DNA of 8,834 nt from Alphaproteobacteria bacterium (GCA_030743445.1 JASLSL010000006.1:1-8834), one strand, 5' to 3'; counted from the first letter of the stretch, positions 1 through 7,803 are shown. Notes: generated from the sequence alone by a model not told the origin. Made by a program: numbers and translations.

Positions 1-1
1 G

Positions 2-271
2 GAGCGCCGGGAACCGAAGAACCGGCGCCGCAAGCGATGGGTCATCTACCGGGGCGAGGACGATGCGAGCCGTGTGCCGCCCGAGTGGAACGCCTGGCTG
101 CACCATACGGTGGACGACCTGCCGAGCGGCGTGGCGGCACACCCGTGGCAGAAGGAACACCAACCCAATCCGACCGGCACCGCCGCGGCTTACCGGCCGC
201 CGGGGCATCCCTTGGAAGGCGGCCACCGCGCGAAGGCGACCGGCGACTACGAACCCTGGTCCCCGTCGTGA
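2..271 (+). CDS. NDUFA12-family complex I accessory subunit (3' part)
   Basis: The frame is open from the left edge to the TGA at 269-271, giving 89 C-terminal residues; the start lies outside the window. The visible protein opens with a basic stretch, then RWVIYRGEDDASRVPPEW and NAWLHHTVDD, which I recognise as the core of the NDUFA12 / B17.2 family (the 17.2 kDa accessory subunit of NADH:ubiquinone oxidoreductase). The tail is rich in Pro, Gly and His, as is usual there. In bacteria the family is essentially alphaproteobacterial, and the protein is thought to sit on the peripheral arm of complex I, at the inner face of the cytoplasmic membrane. The next gene, mlaD, starts 13 nt downstream on the same strand, which suggests co-transcription. 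The identification rests on motif memory, and the N-terminal half cannot be judged. Confidence 0.88.
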   Translation, partial: ERREPKNRRRKRWVIYRGEDDASRVPPEWNAWLHHTVDDLPSGVAAHPWQKEHQPNPTGTAAAYRPPGHPLEGGHRAKATGDYEPWSPS

Positions 272-284
272 GGCAGGGCTGCCG

Positions 285-827
285 ATGAACCGCGAGGTCG
301 TCAACATTCTCGTCGGCGCCGCGGTCGTCGTCGTCGGCATCTTCGTGATCCTGGTCTCGTCGAGCGGCGGCCCGAAGAAGCTGGTCGACGGCTACGAGGT
401 CTTCGCCACCTACGGCGGCATCGACGGCGTCGGCATCGGCACCGAAGTGCTGCTCGCCGGGGTCAAGGTCGGTTCGGTCACCGGCAAGGTTTACGAGCAC
501 GACGGGCACCAAGCCACCATTTCCATGGCGATCGACAACCGATACCAACTGCCCATCGACAGCGTCGCGATGATCGTCAGCAAGGGCATGCTCGGCGGCA
601 AGCTGATCAAGCTCGATCCCGGCGGCGAGGAAGAAATGATGAAGTCGGGCGATGCCTTCGAATACACGCAGGATTCGATCCTCTTCGAGGAATTGTTGGA
701 GAAGATCGTCCTCGACGCCGAGGCCCGTCGCGACAAGCGTAAGAAGGAAAAAAAGGAAAGAAAAGCCAGGCAAGAAGGCGAAAAGCCCGAACCGAAAAAG
801 AACCCATTCGGAAGTCTTTTGAAATGA
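285..827 (+). CDS. mlaD: MlaD-type MCE-domain lipid transport protein (first copy)
   Basis: A 180-residue protein. MlaD is the periplasmic, membrane-anchored MCE subunit of the MlaFEDB ABC transporter, which moves phospholipids between outer and inner membranes and keeps the outer membrane asymmetric. An N-terminal membrane anchor covers about residues 5-25 (VVNILVGAAVVVVGIFVILV). A single MCE domain follows (about 35-125) with GIDGVGIGTEV, LAGVKVGSV and the late GGKLIKLDPGG motif. The C-terminal tail (about 147-180) is strongly basic and Lys-rich and less conserved. The start at 285 has AGGG at 275-278, six bases upstream; a longer open frame from 63 runs inside the NDUFA12 gene and is not used. 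The stop overlaps the next start as ATGA (824-827). A run of seven A (748-754) is a possible frameshift site. No mlaE, mlaF or mlaC is visible here. Confidence 0.9.
   Translation: MNREVVNILVGAAVVVVGIFVILVSSSGGPKKLVDGYEVFATYGGIDGVGIGTEVLLAGVKVGSVTGKVYEHDGHQATISMAIDNRYQLPIDSVAMIVSKGMLGGKLIKLDPGGEEEMMKSGDAFEYTQDSILFEELLEKIVLDAEARRDKRKKEKKERKARQEGEKPEPKKNPFGSLLK
749..755 (+). other. Possible -1 ribosomal frameshift heptamer (A AAA AAG)
   Basis: The codons GAA AAA AAG of the first mlaD (codons 155-157) place the heptamer A AAA AAG in the phase required for simultaneous -1 slippage, the same heptamer used in Escherichia coli dnaX. After a -1 shift the frame contains no stop between 755 and 824 and enters the second mlaD in its own frame. 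Seven consecutive A is conspicuous in a GC-rich gene. No strong downstream stem is visible (only GGC-GAAAA-GCC at 777-787). The geometry is seen directly; use by ribosomes is unproven. Confidence 0.3.
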
Positions 828-1291
828 AACGCAACGTAATCGAAACCGTTCTCGGCGGTGTCGTCCTGATCGTCGCCGGCGTGTTCCTGTTGATCTCCTA
901 TAACAGCAGCGACCTCAAGCCGGTCGAGGGCTACCAGGTGAAGGCCAAGTTCAGTTCGATCGATGGCTTGGTGGTCGGCAGCGATGTGCGCATCGCCGGG
1001 GTCAAGGTCGGCAGCGTCATCGACCAGCGCATCGACCCCGAGGACTATCGCGCCGTCGTCACCATGACCGTGATCCCGAGCGTCAAGCTGCCCACGGACA
1101 CGCTGGTCCGGGTGTCGAGCAACGGGCTCCTCGGCGACAAATACATCAAGCTCGAGCCCGGCGGTAAGGAAACCTTCATCGAACCCGGCAAGGAACTCGC
1201 CGATACCAAGGACGTGATCTCGCTCGAGGAACTCCTCGGCAAGGTGATCTTCCTGGTCACCGAAGACGACGACCCGGACAAGAAGAACTAG
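824..1291 (+). CDS. MlaD-type MCE-domain lipid transport protein (second copy)
   Basis: A 155-residue paralogue of the preceding gene. It has the same plan: an N-terminal transmembrane anchor (about residues 6-26, VIETVLGGVVLIVAGVFLLI) and one MCE domain (about 36-125) with FSSIDGLVVGSDV, IAGVKVGSV and GDKYIKLEPGG. By eye, somewhat under half of the aligned MCE residues are identical to the first copy, so the duplication is old. It ends in a short acidic/polar tail (TEDDDPDKKN) instead of the basic tail of copy one. The start ATG overlaps the previous stop (ATGA), implying translational coupling; GGAAG at 810-814 can serve as ribosome binding site. MCE proteins assemble as hexamers, so the pair could form a mixed ring or two separate ones, which is inference. 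The usual alphaproteobacterial arrangement I know has one mlaD at this spot. Confidence 0.88.
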   Translation: MKRNVIETVLGGVVLIVAGVFLLISYNSSDLKPVEGYQVKAKFSSIDGLVVGSDVRIAGVKVGSVIDQRIDPEDYRAVVTMTVIPSVKLPTDTLVRVSSNGLLGDKYIKLEPGGKETFIEPGKELADTKDVISLEELLGKVIFLVTEDDDPDKKN

Positions 1292-1356
1292 TATTGTCCC
1301 GTCAAGCGCCGGCCCGGGGTGGACAAGCCCCGCCGGTGACACAAAATAACCCGGTC

Positions 1357-1773
1357 ATGGGACGCTTACGCCCAATTGCAACGGTTGTGGCGGCTTGCGC
1401 CGCGCTCGCGACGCCTGCCCAGGCGATCGACGGCGACACCGTGGTCCTGCAGGGGCTCGACAAGGTGACGGCCCGGGTCCTGACCTTCGAGGCGCCGATC
1501 GACCGCGCGGTCAGGTTCGGCTCGCTCTATATCGTGATTCGGACCTGCAACCGGACGCCGCCCGAGGAGCCGCCGGAATCGGCGGCCTATCTCGATATCT
1601 ACGAGGTCCGTTCGGGCGAGCAGCCGATCGACCTGTTCCACGGCTGGATGTTCGCCTCGAGCCCGGCGTTGAACGGGCTCGAGCACCCGGTCTACGATGT
1701 CTGGGTGTTGGAATGTAAGACCACCAAGAAGGCGTCTGGCGAGACAGAAGCGCCTCCAGGTTCGCGGCGCTGA
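1357..1773 (+). CDS. Secreted DUF2155 family protein
   Basis: A 138-residue protein of the DUF2155 family, whose function is not established. Residues 1-23 form a classical signal peptide (MGRLRPIATVVAACAALATP, then AQA before the likely cleavage), so the mature protein should be periplasmic. The mature part carries the family signature: LDKVTARVLTFEAPID, FGSLYIVIRTC, then PPEEPPESAAYLDIYEV, and HGWMFASSPALNGLEHPVYDVWVLEC. Cys64 and Cys120 are the only two cysteines after the signal peptide and may form a disulfide (inference). The ATG at 1357 fits the signal peptide best. In-frame GTG (1336) and TTG (1294) starts upstream would put a hydrophilic extension before it. No strong ribosome binding site precedes 1357, so the start is moderately certain. 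The 65-nt gap from the second mlaD allows co-transcription. Confidence 0.87.
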   Translation: MGRLRPIATVVAACAALATPAQAIDGDTVVLQGLDKVTARVLTFEAPIDRAVRFGSLYIVIRTCNRTPPEEPPESAAYLDIYEVRSGEQPIDLFHGWMFASSPALNGLEHPVYDVWVLECKTTKKASGETEAPPGSRR

Positions 1774-1787
1774 ACCTGGCGCTCATC

Positions 1788-1915
1788 GGCCCTCGTACTT
1801 CGACAGGGCGAGGCCCGGGACCCATTCCGTCAACCCCGCGAGGCGACCAGACGACCCGCTTGTCCTCGGGACTGGGTCCCGGCTCTCATTCGCTTCGCTC
1901 AATCGGCCGGGATGA
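1788..1915. repeat. Intergenic palindromic repeat downstream of DUF2155 gene
   Basis: A non-coding stretch beginning 15 nt after the DUF2155 stop. CCTCG (1791-1795) pairs with CGAGG (1809-1813), a stem that can be extended with one bulge. CCGGGACCCA (1815-1824) is a perfect 10-base inverted match to TGGGTCCCGG (1873-1882). The following TTCGCTTCGCTC and GGCCGGGATGACG wording resembles dispersed intergenic repeats I recall from alphaproteobacterial genomes. It may help end transcription between the convergent genes, but there is no T-run. A short open frame through it (to 1915) is not convincing as a gene. Confidence 0.55.
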
Positions 1916-1947
1916 CGTGAGGGGGTGATTTAGACGAGACCCAAATT

Positions 1948-2041
1948 CCCCTAACCCTCCCCCTCAAGGGGGAGGGGAAAACAGTGCAGGCCGAAATGTT
2001 TATTCCCCCTCCCCTACGAGGGAGGGGGTTAGGGGGAGGGG
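1948..2041. repeat. Nested G/C-rich palindrome, likely bidirectional terminator or dispersed repeat
   Basis: Outer arms CCCCTAACCC (1948-1957) and GGGTTAGGGG (2026-2035) are perfect inverted copies. Inside them lie two further perfect hairpins: CCCTCCCCCT/AGGGGGAGGG (1955-1964 with 1967-1976) and CCCCCTCCC/GGGAGGGGG (2005-2013 with 2020-2028). The element sits between the convergent DUF2155 and aat genes, where a bidirectional terminator would be useful. The pyrimidine/purine strand bias and the arrangement of arm plus two hairpins recall the repeat at 7181-7319. The remaining bases of 1774-2107 show no gene. Confidence 0.65.
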
Positions 2042-2107
2042 GTCCAAGTAAAACTCAGGCTCGGCCTTAAGTCCGAAGATCTGGGCTTCGCAAAAAGCAT
2101 CGGGCGG

Positions 2108-2749
2108 CTAGCGCCTGAGAATCGCCTCCAGGTCCTCGGCGCCGGCGCCGTTCGCGAACGTGGCCTCGCCTCTCAGCGCCTCGGCCAGCATCACCCGGTA
2201 TTCGTTGCGCGGCACCTCGACGGCGCCGAAACGGCTGAGGTGCTTGGTGATGAACTGGGTGTCGATGAAGCTGTAGCCGCCGGCGATCAGGCGGGCGGCC
2301 AAGTGCACCAGCGCGACCTTGCTGGCATCGTGCGCCTCGCTGAACATGCTCTCGCCGAAGAACACGCGCTTCAGCGACACCCCGTAGAGTCCGCCGACCA
2401 ACTCCCCGTCGCGCCGGCACTCGACGCTGTGGGCGTGCCGGCTGTGGTGCAGCGAGGTATAGAGCTCGATGATGCGGTCGTTGATCCAGGTCCGTGGCCG
2501 GCCCGCGGTCGACGCCGCGCAGCCCTCGATCACGCCCTCGAAGTCGCGGTCGAAGGTGACCTCGAAGCGGCCGCTCCGGACCGTGCGCCGCAACCGGCGC
2601 GGGACGTGGAAGCGCTCCAGCGGAATAATGCCGCGCATCCTAGGGTCGACCCAGAACAGCTCCGGGTCGCCGCGGTCCTCGGCCATCGGAAACACGCCCA
2701 CGGCATAGGCCTTGAGCAGCATGTCGGGGGTCAGGTCCGGCATCTCCAT
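2108..2749 (-). CDS. aat: Leucyl/phenylalanyl-tRNA-protein transferase
   Basis: A 213-residue cytosolic enzyme that transfers Leu or Phe from aminoacyl-tRNA to proteins with N-terminal Arg or Lys, marking them for ClpS/ClpAP degradation (bacterial N-degron pathway). The family signature is complete: YAVGVFPMAE (about 15-24), FWVDPRMRGIIPLE (about 32-45), TWINDRIIELYTSLH (about 87-101), GLYGVSLKRVFFGESMFS (about 120-137), then DASKVALVHLA and the motif SFIDTQFITKHLSRFGAVEVPR. The length is near that of other alphaproteobacterial Aat proteins, which are shorter than the enterobacterial ones. It is the last gene of the aroQ-accB-accC-aat operon and starts six bases after the accC stop, so it is probably translated by coupling. 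A second in-frame ATG two codons downstream (2743) is an alternative start. No strong ribosome binding site is evident. Confidence 0.95.
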   Translation of the reverse strand: MEMPDLTPDMLLKAYAVGVFPMAEDRGDPELFWVDPRMRGIIPLERFHVPRRLRRTVRSGRFEVTFDRDFEGVIEGCAASTAGRPRTWINDRIIELYTSLHHSRHAHSVECRRDGELVGGLYGVSLKRVFFGESMFSEAHDASKVALVHLAARLIAGGYSFIDTQFITKHLSRFGAVEVPRNEYRVMLAEALRGEATFANGAGAEDLEAILRR

Positions 2750-2755
2750 GGCGCG

Positions 2756-4126
<1,371 letters not shown>

Positions 4127-4132
4127 GGCGCG

Positions 4133-4582
4133 TCACTCGACAATCAGCAGGACGTCGCCGAACTCGACCGGTTGGGAGTCCTCGACCAGGATATCCCGGA
4201 CCCGGCCGCCGTGGGGTGCCGGGATCGGGTTCATGACCTTCATCGCCTCGACGATCATCAAGGTCTGACCCTCGGTCACCTCGTCGCCGACATTGACGAA
4301 CGGCGGGTCGCCCGGCTGCGCCGCCCGGTAGACCGTGCCGACCATCGGCGAATGCACCGCCCCGACGACACCGGCTGGCGGTTGGTCCGCCGCCGTGGCG
4401 TCCGCCACCTCTGGCGCTTGCGATGCCATCGAGGGGGACGCGGCACCGGTGGGTAAGCGGGCGACGCGCACGCTCTTGCCGCCCTCCGAAACCTCGATCT
4501 CGGTCAGGCCGAGCTCTTCCAGAAGGTCGGTCAGCTCCTGGATGACCTCGCGGTCGACCTTCAGTTTCACGGCCTTGGCCAT
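4133..4582 (-). CDS. accB: Acetyl-CoA carboxylase, biotin carboxyl carrier protein
   Basis: A 149-residue carrier of the covalently bound biotin shuttled between biotin carboxylase and carboxyltransferase in fatty acid synthesis. The N-terminal helical region (1-42) has IQELTDLLEELGLTEIEV; a Pro/Ala-rich linker follows (about 43-72); the biotinyl domain (about 74-149) carries VEAMKVMN with biotin acceptor Lys115 and ends PVEFGDVLLIVE. The segment RAAQPGDPPFVNVGD matches the protruding thumb of acetyl-CoA carboxylase BCCPs, separating it from other biotinyl or lipoyl domains. The ATG (4582-4580) shares one base with the aroQ stop (TGATG), and a G-rich stretch precedes it. A longer open frame extends upstream to 4930 only because it runs through aroQ. 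The stop is a TGA followed by C, in frame with accC. Confidence 0.96.
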   Translation of the reverse strand: MAKAVKLKVDREVIQELTDLLEELGLTEIEVSEGGKSVRVARLPTGAASPSMASQAPEVADATAADQPPAGVVGAVHSPMVGTVYRAAQPGDPPFVNVGDEVTEGQTLMIVEAMKVMNPIPAPHGGRVRDILVEDSQPVEFGDVLLIVE

Positions 4583-5040
4583 CAGCCGCCCCCGTTTGCA
4601 TTGACTAATGGGGCCATGGCTTGAAGCGCCAGGATATAGCCCTTGGCCCCGAAGCCGCAGATCACCCCCGCCGCGACCGGCGAGATATAGGAGTGATGGC
4701 GGAACTCCTCGCGCGCGAAGATGTTCGAGAGATGGACCTCGATCACCGGCGGCTCGACCAGCGACAGCGCATCCAGCAGCGCCACCGAGGTGTGGGTGAA
4801 GGCGCCGGCGTTGATGACGATGCCGGCGTGGTTCTCGTGCGCCTCCTGGATCCAGGTCACCAGCTCGCCCTCGTCGTTCGACTGGCGGAAATCCACGGCG
4901 AGACCCAGCGCCTCGCCCTCGGCGGTGCACGCGGCCTCGATGTCGTCGAGGGTTTCGCTGCCGTAGATGTCCGGCTCGCGCACCCCCAGCATGTTGAGAT
5001 TGGGCCCGTTGAGGACGAGCACTCCGGGTCGGTCGGCCAC
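4582..5040 (-). CDS. aroQ: Type II 3-dehydroquinate dehydratase
   Basis: A 152-residue enzyme converting 3-dehydroquinate to 3-dehydroshikimate, the third step of the shikimate pathway; type II enzymes form dodecamers. The signature is complete: LNGPNLNMLGVREPDIYG, QSNDEGELVTWIQ, INAGAFTHTSVALLDAL, EVHLSNIFAREEFRHHS and GFGAKGY. Residues equivalent to the Mycobacterium tuberculosis active site appear two positions later: Arg21, Tyr26, Asn77, His83, Asp90, His103, Arg114. I chose GTG (5040-5038) because a perfect GGAGG lies at 5053-5049, eight bases upstream, and the protein then starts just before the conserved motif. The frame stays open far upstream (to 5670), but that part is antisense to the S9 peptidase. 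It is the first gene of the operon; its leader on the - strand has a 5-bp hairpin (GGGCT/AGCCC, 5075-5059) beside the ribosome binding site. Confidence 0.95.
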   Translation of the reverse strand: MADRPGVLVLNGPNLNMLGVREPDIYGSETLDDIEAACTAEGEALGLAVDFRQSNDEGELVTWIQEAHENHAGIVINAGAFTHTSVALLDALSLVEPPVIEVHLSNIFAREEFRHHSYISPVAAGVICGFGAKGYILALQAMAPLVNANGGG

Positions 5041-5058
5041 AGGCGTTTCCTCCGTCTT

Positions 5059-5075
5059 GGGCTTCGCCTGAGCCC
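5059..5075 (-). promoter_or_regulatory. Small hairpin in the aroQ leader
   Basis: GGGCT (5059-5063) and AGCCC (5071-5075) are perfect inverted copies around a 7-base loop, placed just upstream of the aroQ ribosome binding site GGAGG (5053-5049) in the 147-base divergent region between aroQ and the S9 peptidase gene. It could form in the aroQ mRNA leader. The short length makes chance possible. I see no convincing -35/-10 pair for either divergent gene. Confidence 0.25.
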
Positions 5076-5187
5076 TAATAACATGGACGGGGGGCCGAGG
5101 GGAAATGTCGCGGTCCCCGGCCGGACGTGGGTGGTGCGGCCAGACGCCGTTGGCTAATCTCGGGGACCGAGGGGGAGGAGCCGCCGC

Positions 5188-7131
5188 ATGCCTGAACCGC
5201 AAGAAGCGCCCCATGGCGCCTGGGTCTCGCCGATCACGGCGGCGCGCATCGTCGAAGGCAGTATCGGGCTCGGGCAGATCGCGATCGACGGCGACGATAC
5301 TTATTGGATCGAGCTGCGCCCGGCGGAAAAGGGCCGCACCGCGATCGTCCGGCGCGACGCCGCGGGCGAGATCGCGGATGTCATCGCACCCGAATTCAGC
5401 GCCCGCACCCGGGCGCACGAATATGGCGGCGGCGCTTTCGCGGTCGACAACGGCACGGTTTGGTTCTGCAACGATTCCGACCAGCGGATCTACGTCCGGG
5501 AATCGGGCGGCAAACCGCAAGCCCTGACGCCGGAAGGCCCGTACCGTTTCGCCGATCTGATCGTCGACCGGGCGCACTCGCGGCTCGTCGCGGTGCGCGA
5601 GGATCACACGCCGCCAGCGGAAAACGAAAAGCACGAGCCGGCCAACGAGCTGGTCGCCGTCGGCTTCCATGGCACGGTCGAGGTGTTGGCCTCGGGCGCC
5701 GACTTCTATGCGGCGCCCAGGCTATCGCCGGACGGCGGACGGCTCGCCTGGATCCAGTGGAACCACCCCAACATGCCGTGGGACGGCACCGAACTGATGA
5801 TCGTCGGGCTCGACGGTACGGGTGGCGTGGTCGACCCGGGCCGCGTCGCCGGCGGGGCGGACGAGTCGATCTTCCAGCCCGAATTCGCGCCCACGGGCGA
5901 GCTCTATTTCGCCTCGGACCGGAGCGGTTGGTGGAACCTCTACCGCTTGGACGGGGAAGGCGAGGCCGATGCGGTCTTCCCGCTCGAGGCCGAATTCGGC
6001 CTGCCGCACTGGGTGTTCGGCATGGCGACCTACGGGTTCAGCGCCGCGGGGCGAATCGTCACCACATTCGGCGTCGACGGTGTGGCCAAGCTCGCCGAGA
6101 TCGACGTCGGGACCGGGGCGCTGCGGACCATCCCGGTGCCGTATATCGATATCGCGGGGCTCAAGGCGCGTCCCGGAGGTGCGGTGTTCGTCGGCGCCGG
6201 CTTGCGCGCGGCCGCCGCATTGGTCGCGGTCGACCTCGCCCATGGCAGGACCGAGGTGCTGCGACGCTCGACCGAAATCGCGCTCGATGCAGCCGATATC
6301 TCGATCGCCCAGCCGATGGACTTCCCGACCGAGGATGGGCTGACCGCGCACGCCTTCTTCTATCCGCCGCGCAACGCCGTCTTCGAGGGGCCCGAAGGGG
6401 CGCTGCCGCCCTTGATCGTCAAGAGCCATGGCGGGCCGACCGGGCAGACGAGCTGTGCCTTCAGCCTGCGCATCCAGTACTGGACCAGCCGTGGATTCGC
6501 GGTGCTCGACGTCAACTATGGCGGCAGCACCGGCTTCGGGCGCGACTATCGCCGCCGGCTCGACGGCAAGTGGGGGGTGGTCGACGTCGACGACTGCGTC
6601 AACGGCGCCAAGTGTTTGGTCGCGCAAGGCCTGGTCGATGGCGCGCGCGTGGCCATCACCGGCGGCAGTGCGGGCGGCTACACGACGCTCTCCGCGCTCG
6701 CCTTCCGCGACGCCTTCCGCGCCGGGGCGAGCCATTACGGCATCGGCGACCTCGGGGCCTTGGCGCGCGACACCCACAAGTTCGAATCGCGCTACCTCGA
6801 CCGGCTGGTCGGCCGCTGGCCGCAAGACGAGGCGGTCTACAAGGCGCGCTCGCCGATCGAGCATGTCGACGGGCTGTCCTGCCCGGTGATCTTCTTCCAG
6901 GGGATGGACGACAAGGTGGTGCCGCCGAGTCAGGCCGAAGAGATGGTCGCGGCCCTGAAGGCAAAGGGCATCCCGGTCGCCTACGTCCCGTTCGAGGGCG
7001 AGGGCCACGGCTTCCGCCAAGCGGCCAACATCAAGCGCGCCTTGGAGGGCGAGCTCTACTTTTACGGCCGGGTGTTCGGCTTCGAGCCGGCCGAAGCAAT
7101 CGACCCGGTCGAGATCGAGAACCTCGATTGA
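5188..7131 (+). CDS. S9 family (prolyl oligopeptidase-like) serine peptidase
   Basis: A 647-residue peptidase of the S9 clan, of the dipeptidyl-aminopeptidase/acylaminoacyl-peptidase type, which cleaves short peptides entering a propeller-gated active site. Residues up to about 370 form the beta-propeller (repeats such as YGGGAFAVDNGTVWFCND and APRLSPDGGRLAWIQWN). The alpha/beta-hydrolase domain follows, with KSHGGPTG (oxyanion region), YGGSTGFGRDYRRRL, nucleophile elbow GGSAGGY (Ser494), QGMDDKVVPPSQ (Asp575) and GEGHGF (His607), so the catalytic triad is intact. There is no signal peptide or membrane segment, so it should be cytosolic. The ATG at 5188 has GGAGG at 5174-5178, nine bases upstream. 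Transcribed divergently from aroQ, it stands alone. Exact substrate preference (acylated, Pro-containing or dipeptide-releasing) cannot be read from sequence. Very long open frames in other phases here are GC-driven. Confidence 0.93.
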   Translation: MPEPQEAPHGAWVSPITAARIVEGSIGLGQIAIDGDDTYWIELRPAEKGRTAIVRRDAAGEIADVIAPEFSARTRAHEYGGGAFAVDNGTVWFCNDSDQRIYVRESGGKPQALTPEGPYRFADLIVDRAHSRLVAVREDHTPPAENEKHEPANELVAVGFHGTVEVLASGADFYAAPRLSPDGGRLAWIQWNHPNMPWDGTELMIVGLDGTGGVVDPGRVAGGADESIFQPEFAPTGELYFASDRSGWWNLYRLDGEGEADAVFPLEAEFGLPHWVFGMATYGFSAAGRIVTTFGVDGVAKLAEIDVGTGALRTIPVPYIDIAGLKARPGGAVFVGAGLRAAAALVAVDLAHGRTEVLRRSTEIALDAADISIAQPMDFPTEDGLTAHAFFYPPRNAVFEGPEGALPPLIVKSHGGPTGQTSCAFSLRIQYWTSRGFAVLDVNYGGSTGFGRDYRRRLDGKWGVVDVDDCVNGAKCLVAQGLVDGARVAITGGSAGGYTTLSALAFRDAFRAGASHYGIGDLGALARDTHKFESRYLDRLVGRWPQDEAVYKARSPIEHVDGLSCPVIFFQGMDDKVVPPSQAEEMVAALKAKGIPVAYVPFEGEGHGFRQAANIKRALEGELYFYGRVFGFEPAEAIDPVEIENLD

Positions 7132-7180
7132 GGCGGCCGGGAATTTCGGCCCGCTCCTTTGGACGTCCGCTCCGCGGCCA

Positions 7181-7319
7181 CCCTCACCCTCCCACTTCGT
7201 GGGTCCCTCCCTCTCCCATTTCACGGGAGAGGGGTTTACCGACGCGACCGACATATCCTCTCCCGCATGCGGGAGAGGGAGGGACCCGATCGAACGAAGT
7301 GAGATTGGGAGGGTGAGGG
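7181..7319. repeat. Long nested palindromic repeat between convergent genes
   Basis: A nearly complete inverted repeat of about 140 bases. Three perfect arm blocks pair in order: 7181-7194 with 7306-7319 (14 bp, CCCTCACCCTCCCA), 7193-7200 with 7294-7301 (8 bp, CACTTCGT) and 7201-7217 with 7271-7287 (17 bp). Each half also has its own hairpin: 7209-7217 with 7225-7233 (9 bp), and a perfect 22-base palindrome at 7257-7278 (CCTCTCCCGC AT GCGGGAGAGG). It begins about 50 bases after the peptidase stop and ends just before the PilZ stop. It looks like a pair of opposed copies of one dispersed intergenic unit and could act as a bidirectional terminator. Confidence 0.75.
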
Positions 7320-7325
7320 GCCTTG

Positions 7326-7655
7326 CTAACCCGCGAGCGCCGGGAAGGCCTTGGTGAGGGCGTCTTGCAATTGCTGCATCTCGGTGCCGGCGACGGCGAA
7401 GCGCAGGCCATAGGCGCCGGTCTCGGGGCTGCGCGCGACGACGACGGGAAAACGTCCCGCGGTGCCGATGTCGAGGTCGACCAGGCTGCCGACCGGGAGG
7501 CGCGTCTCGGTCTCGATGCCGGCGCCGCCGAGCGAGATGTCGGTCAGGGTGACGGCATGGTCGCGACCGGCGAAGAAGACCTTGCCCGGCAGGTTGGCCT
7601 CGACCCGCTCGTGCTGGCGCTGTCCCCCGGAACCGCCTGAAGCGTCATCCGACAT
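7326..7655 (-). CDS. PilZ-domain protein (putative c-di-GMP receptor)
   Basis: A 109-residue single-domain PilZ protein. PilZ domains bind the second messenger cyclic di-GMP and pass the signal to motility, exopolysaccharide or envelope functions. Both binding motifs are present: RxxxR as RQHER (Arg13 to Arg17) and [D/N]xSxxG as DISLGG (Asp39, Ser41, Gly44), followed by strands such as SLVDLDIG and FPVVVARSPETGAYGLRF. The N-terminus is a short Gly/Ser-rich disordered stretch and there is no partner domain, so the output must come from another protein. No ribosome binding site is visible before the ATG. On the - strand TAGAAT (7667-7662) lies six bases before the start codon, so a leaderless transcript is possible, though its -35 match is poor. 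It is convergent with the peptidase and is the last gene with core-like GC content before the compositional break. Confidence 0.88.
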   Translation of the reverse strand: MSDDASGGSGGQRQHERVEANLPGKVFFAGRDHAVTLTDISLGGAGIETETRLPVGSLVDLDIGTAGRFPVVVARSPETGAYGLRFAVAGTEMQQLQDALTKAFPALAG

Positions 7656-7774
7656 AGGCGCATTCTAACGTATTAACCACGGGGCGTCTGGTTATGAGTC
7701 TGTCTAAAGCAAGCATATTGAATCTTGCGCGTGTTTAAAAAATCTCTGATTCGAGAATTGATGACGGCGAAGTC

Positions 7775-7803
7775 TTGAAAGAGAAAGTCGCCGTACCCAT
7801 AGT
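7775..7803 (+). promoter_or_regulatory. Candidate promoter for the RNA/RT segment
   Basis: TTGAAA (7775-7780) and CATAGT (7798-7803) are separated by 17 bases, matching five and four of six positions of the sigma-70 consensus. Initiation would fall near 7810, directly before the first hairpin of the structured region. The -35 lies in the loop of an inverted repeat ACGGCGA (7764-7770) / TCGCCGT (7788-7794), which could be an operator or chance. This is a pattern match only. Confidence 0.3.

Noticed and set aside
4583..4930. Upstream extension of accB to 4930
   Set aside because: It runs through aroQ in another frame; ATG 4582 gives a normal BCCP with TGATG overlap.
5041..5670. A long N-terminal extension of aroQ on the - strand
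   Set aside because: The extension is antisense to the peptidase gene and low in conserved content; GTG 5040 has a perfect ribosome binding site and gives the normal family length.
5722..7254. A 510-codon open frame on the - strand antisense to the S9 peptidase
   Set aside because: It is open because of high GC content; the translation has no recognisable family and is full of Arg, Asp and Gly typical of shadow frames, while the + strand has a complete catalytic triad.
5304..7316. A 670-codon open frame on the + strand overlapping the S9 peptidase
   Set aside because: Its translation is an Arg/Gly/Ala-rich composition with no motifs; it is an alternative phase of the peptidase gene.
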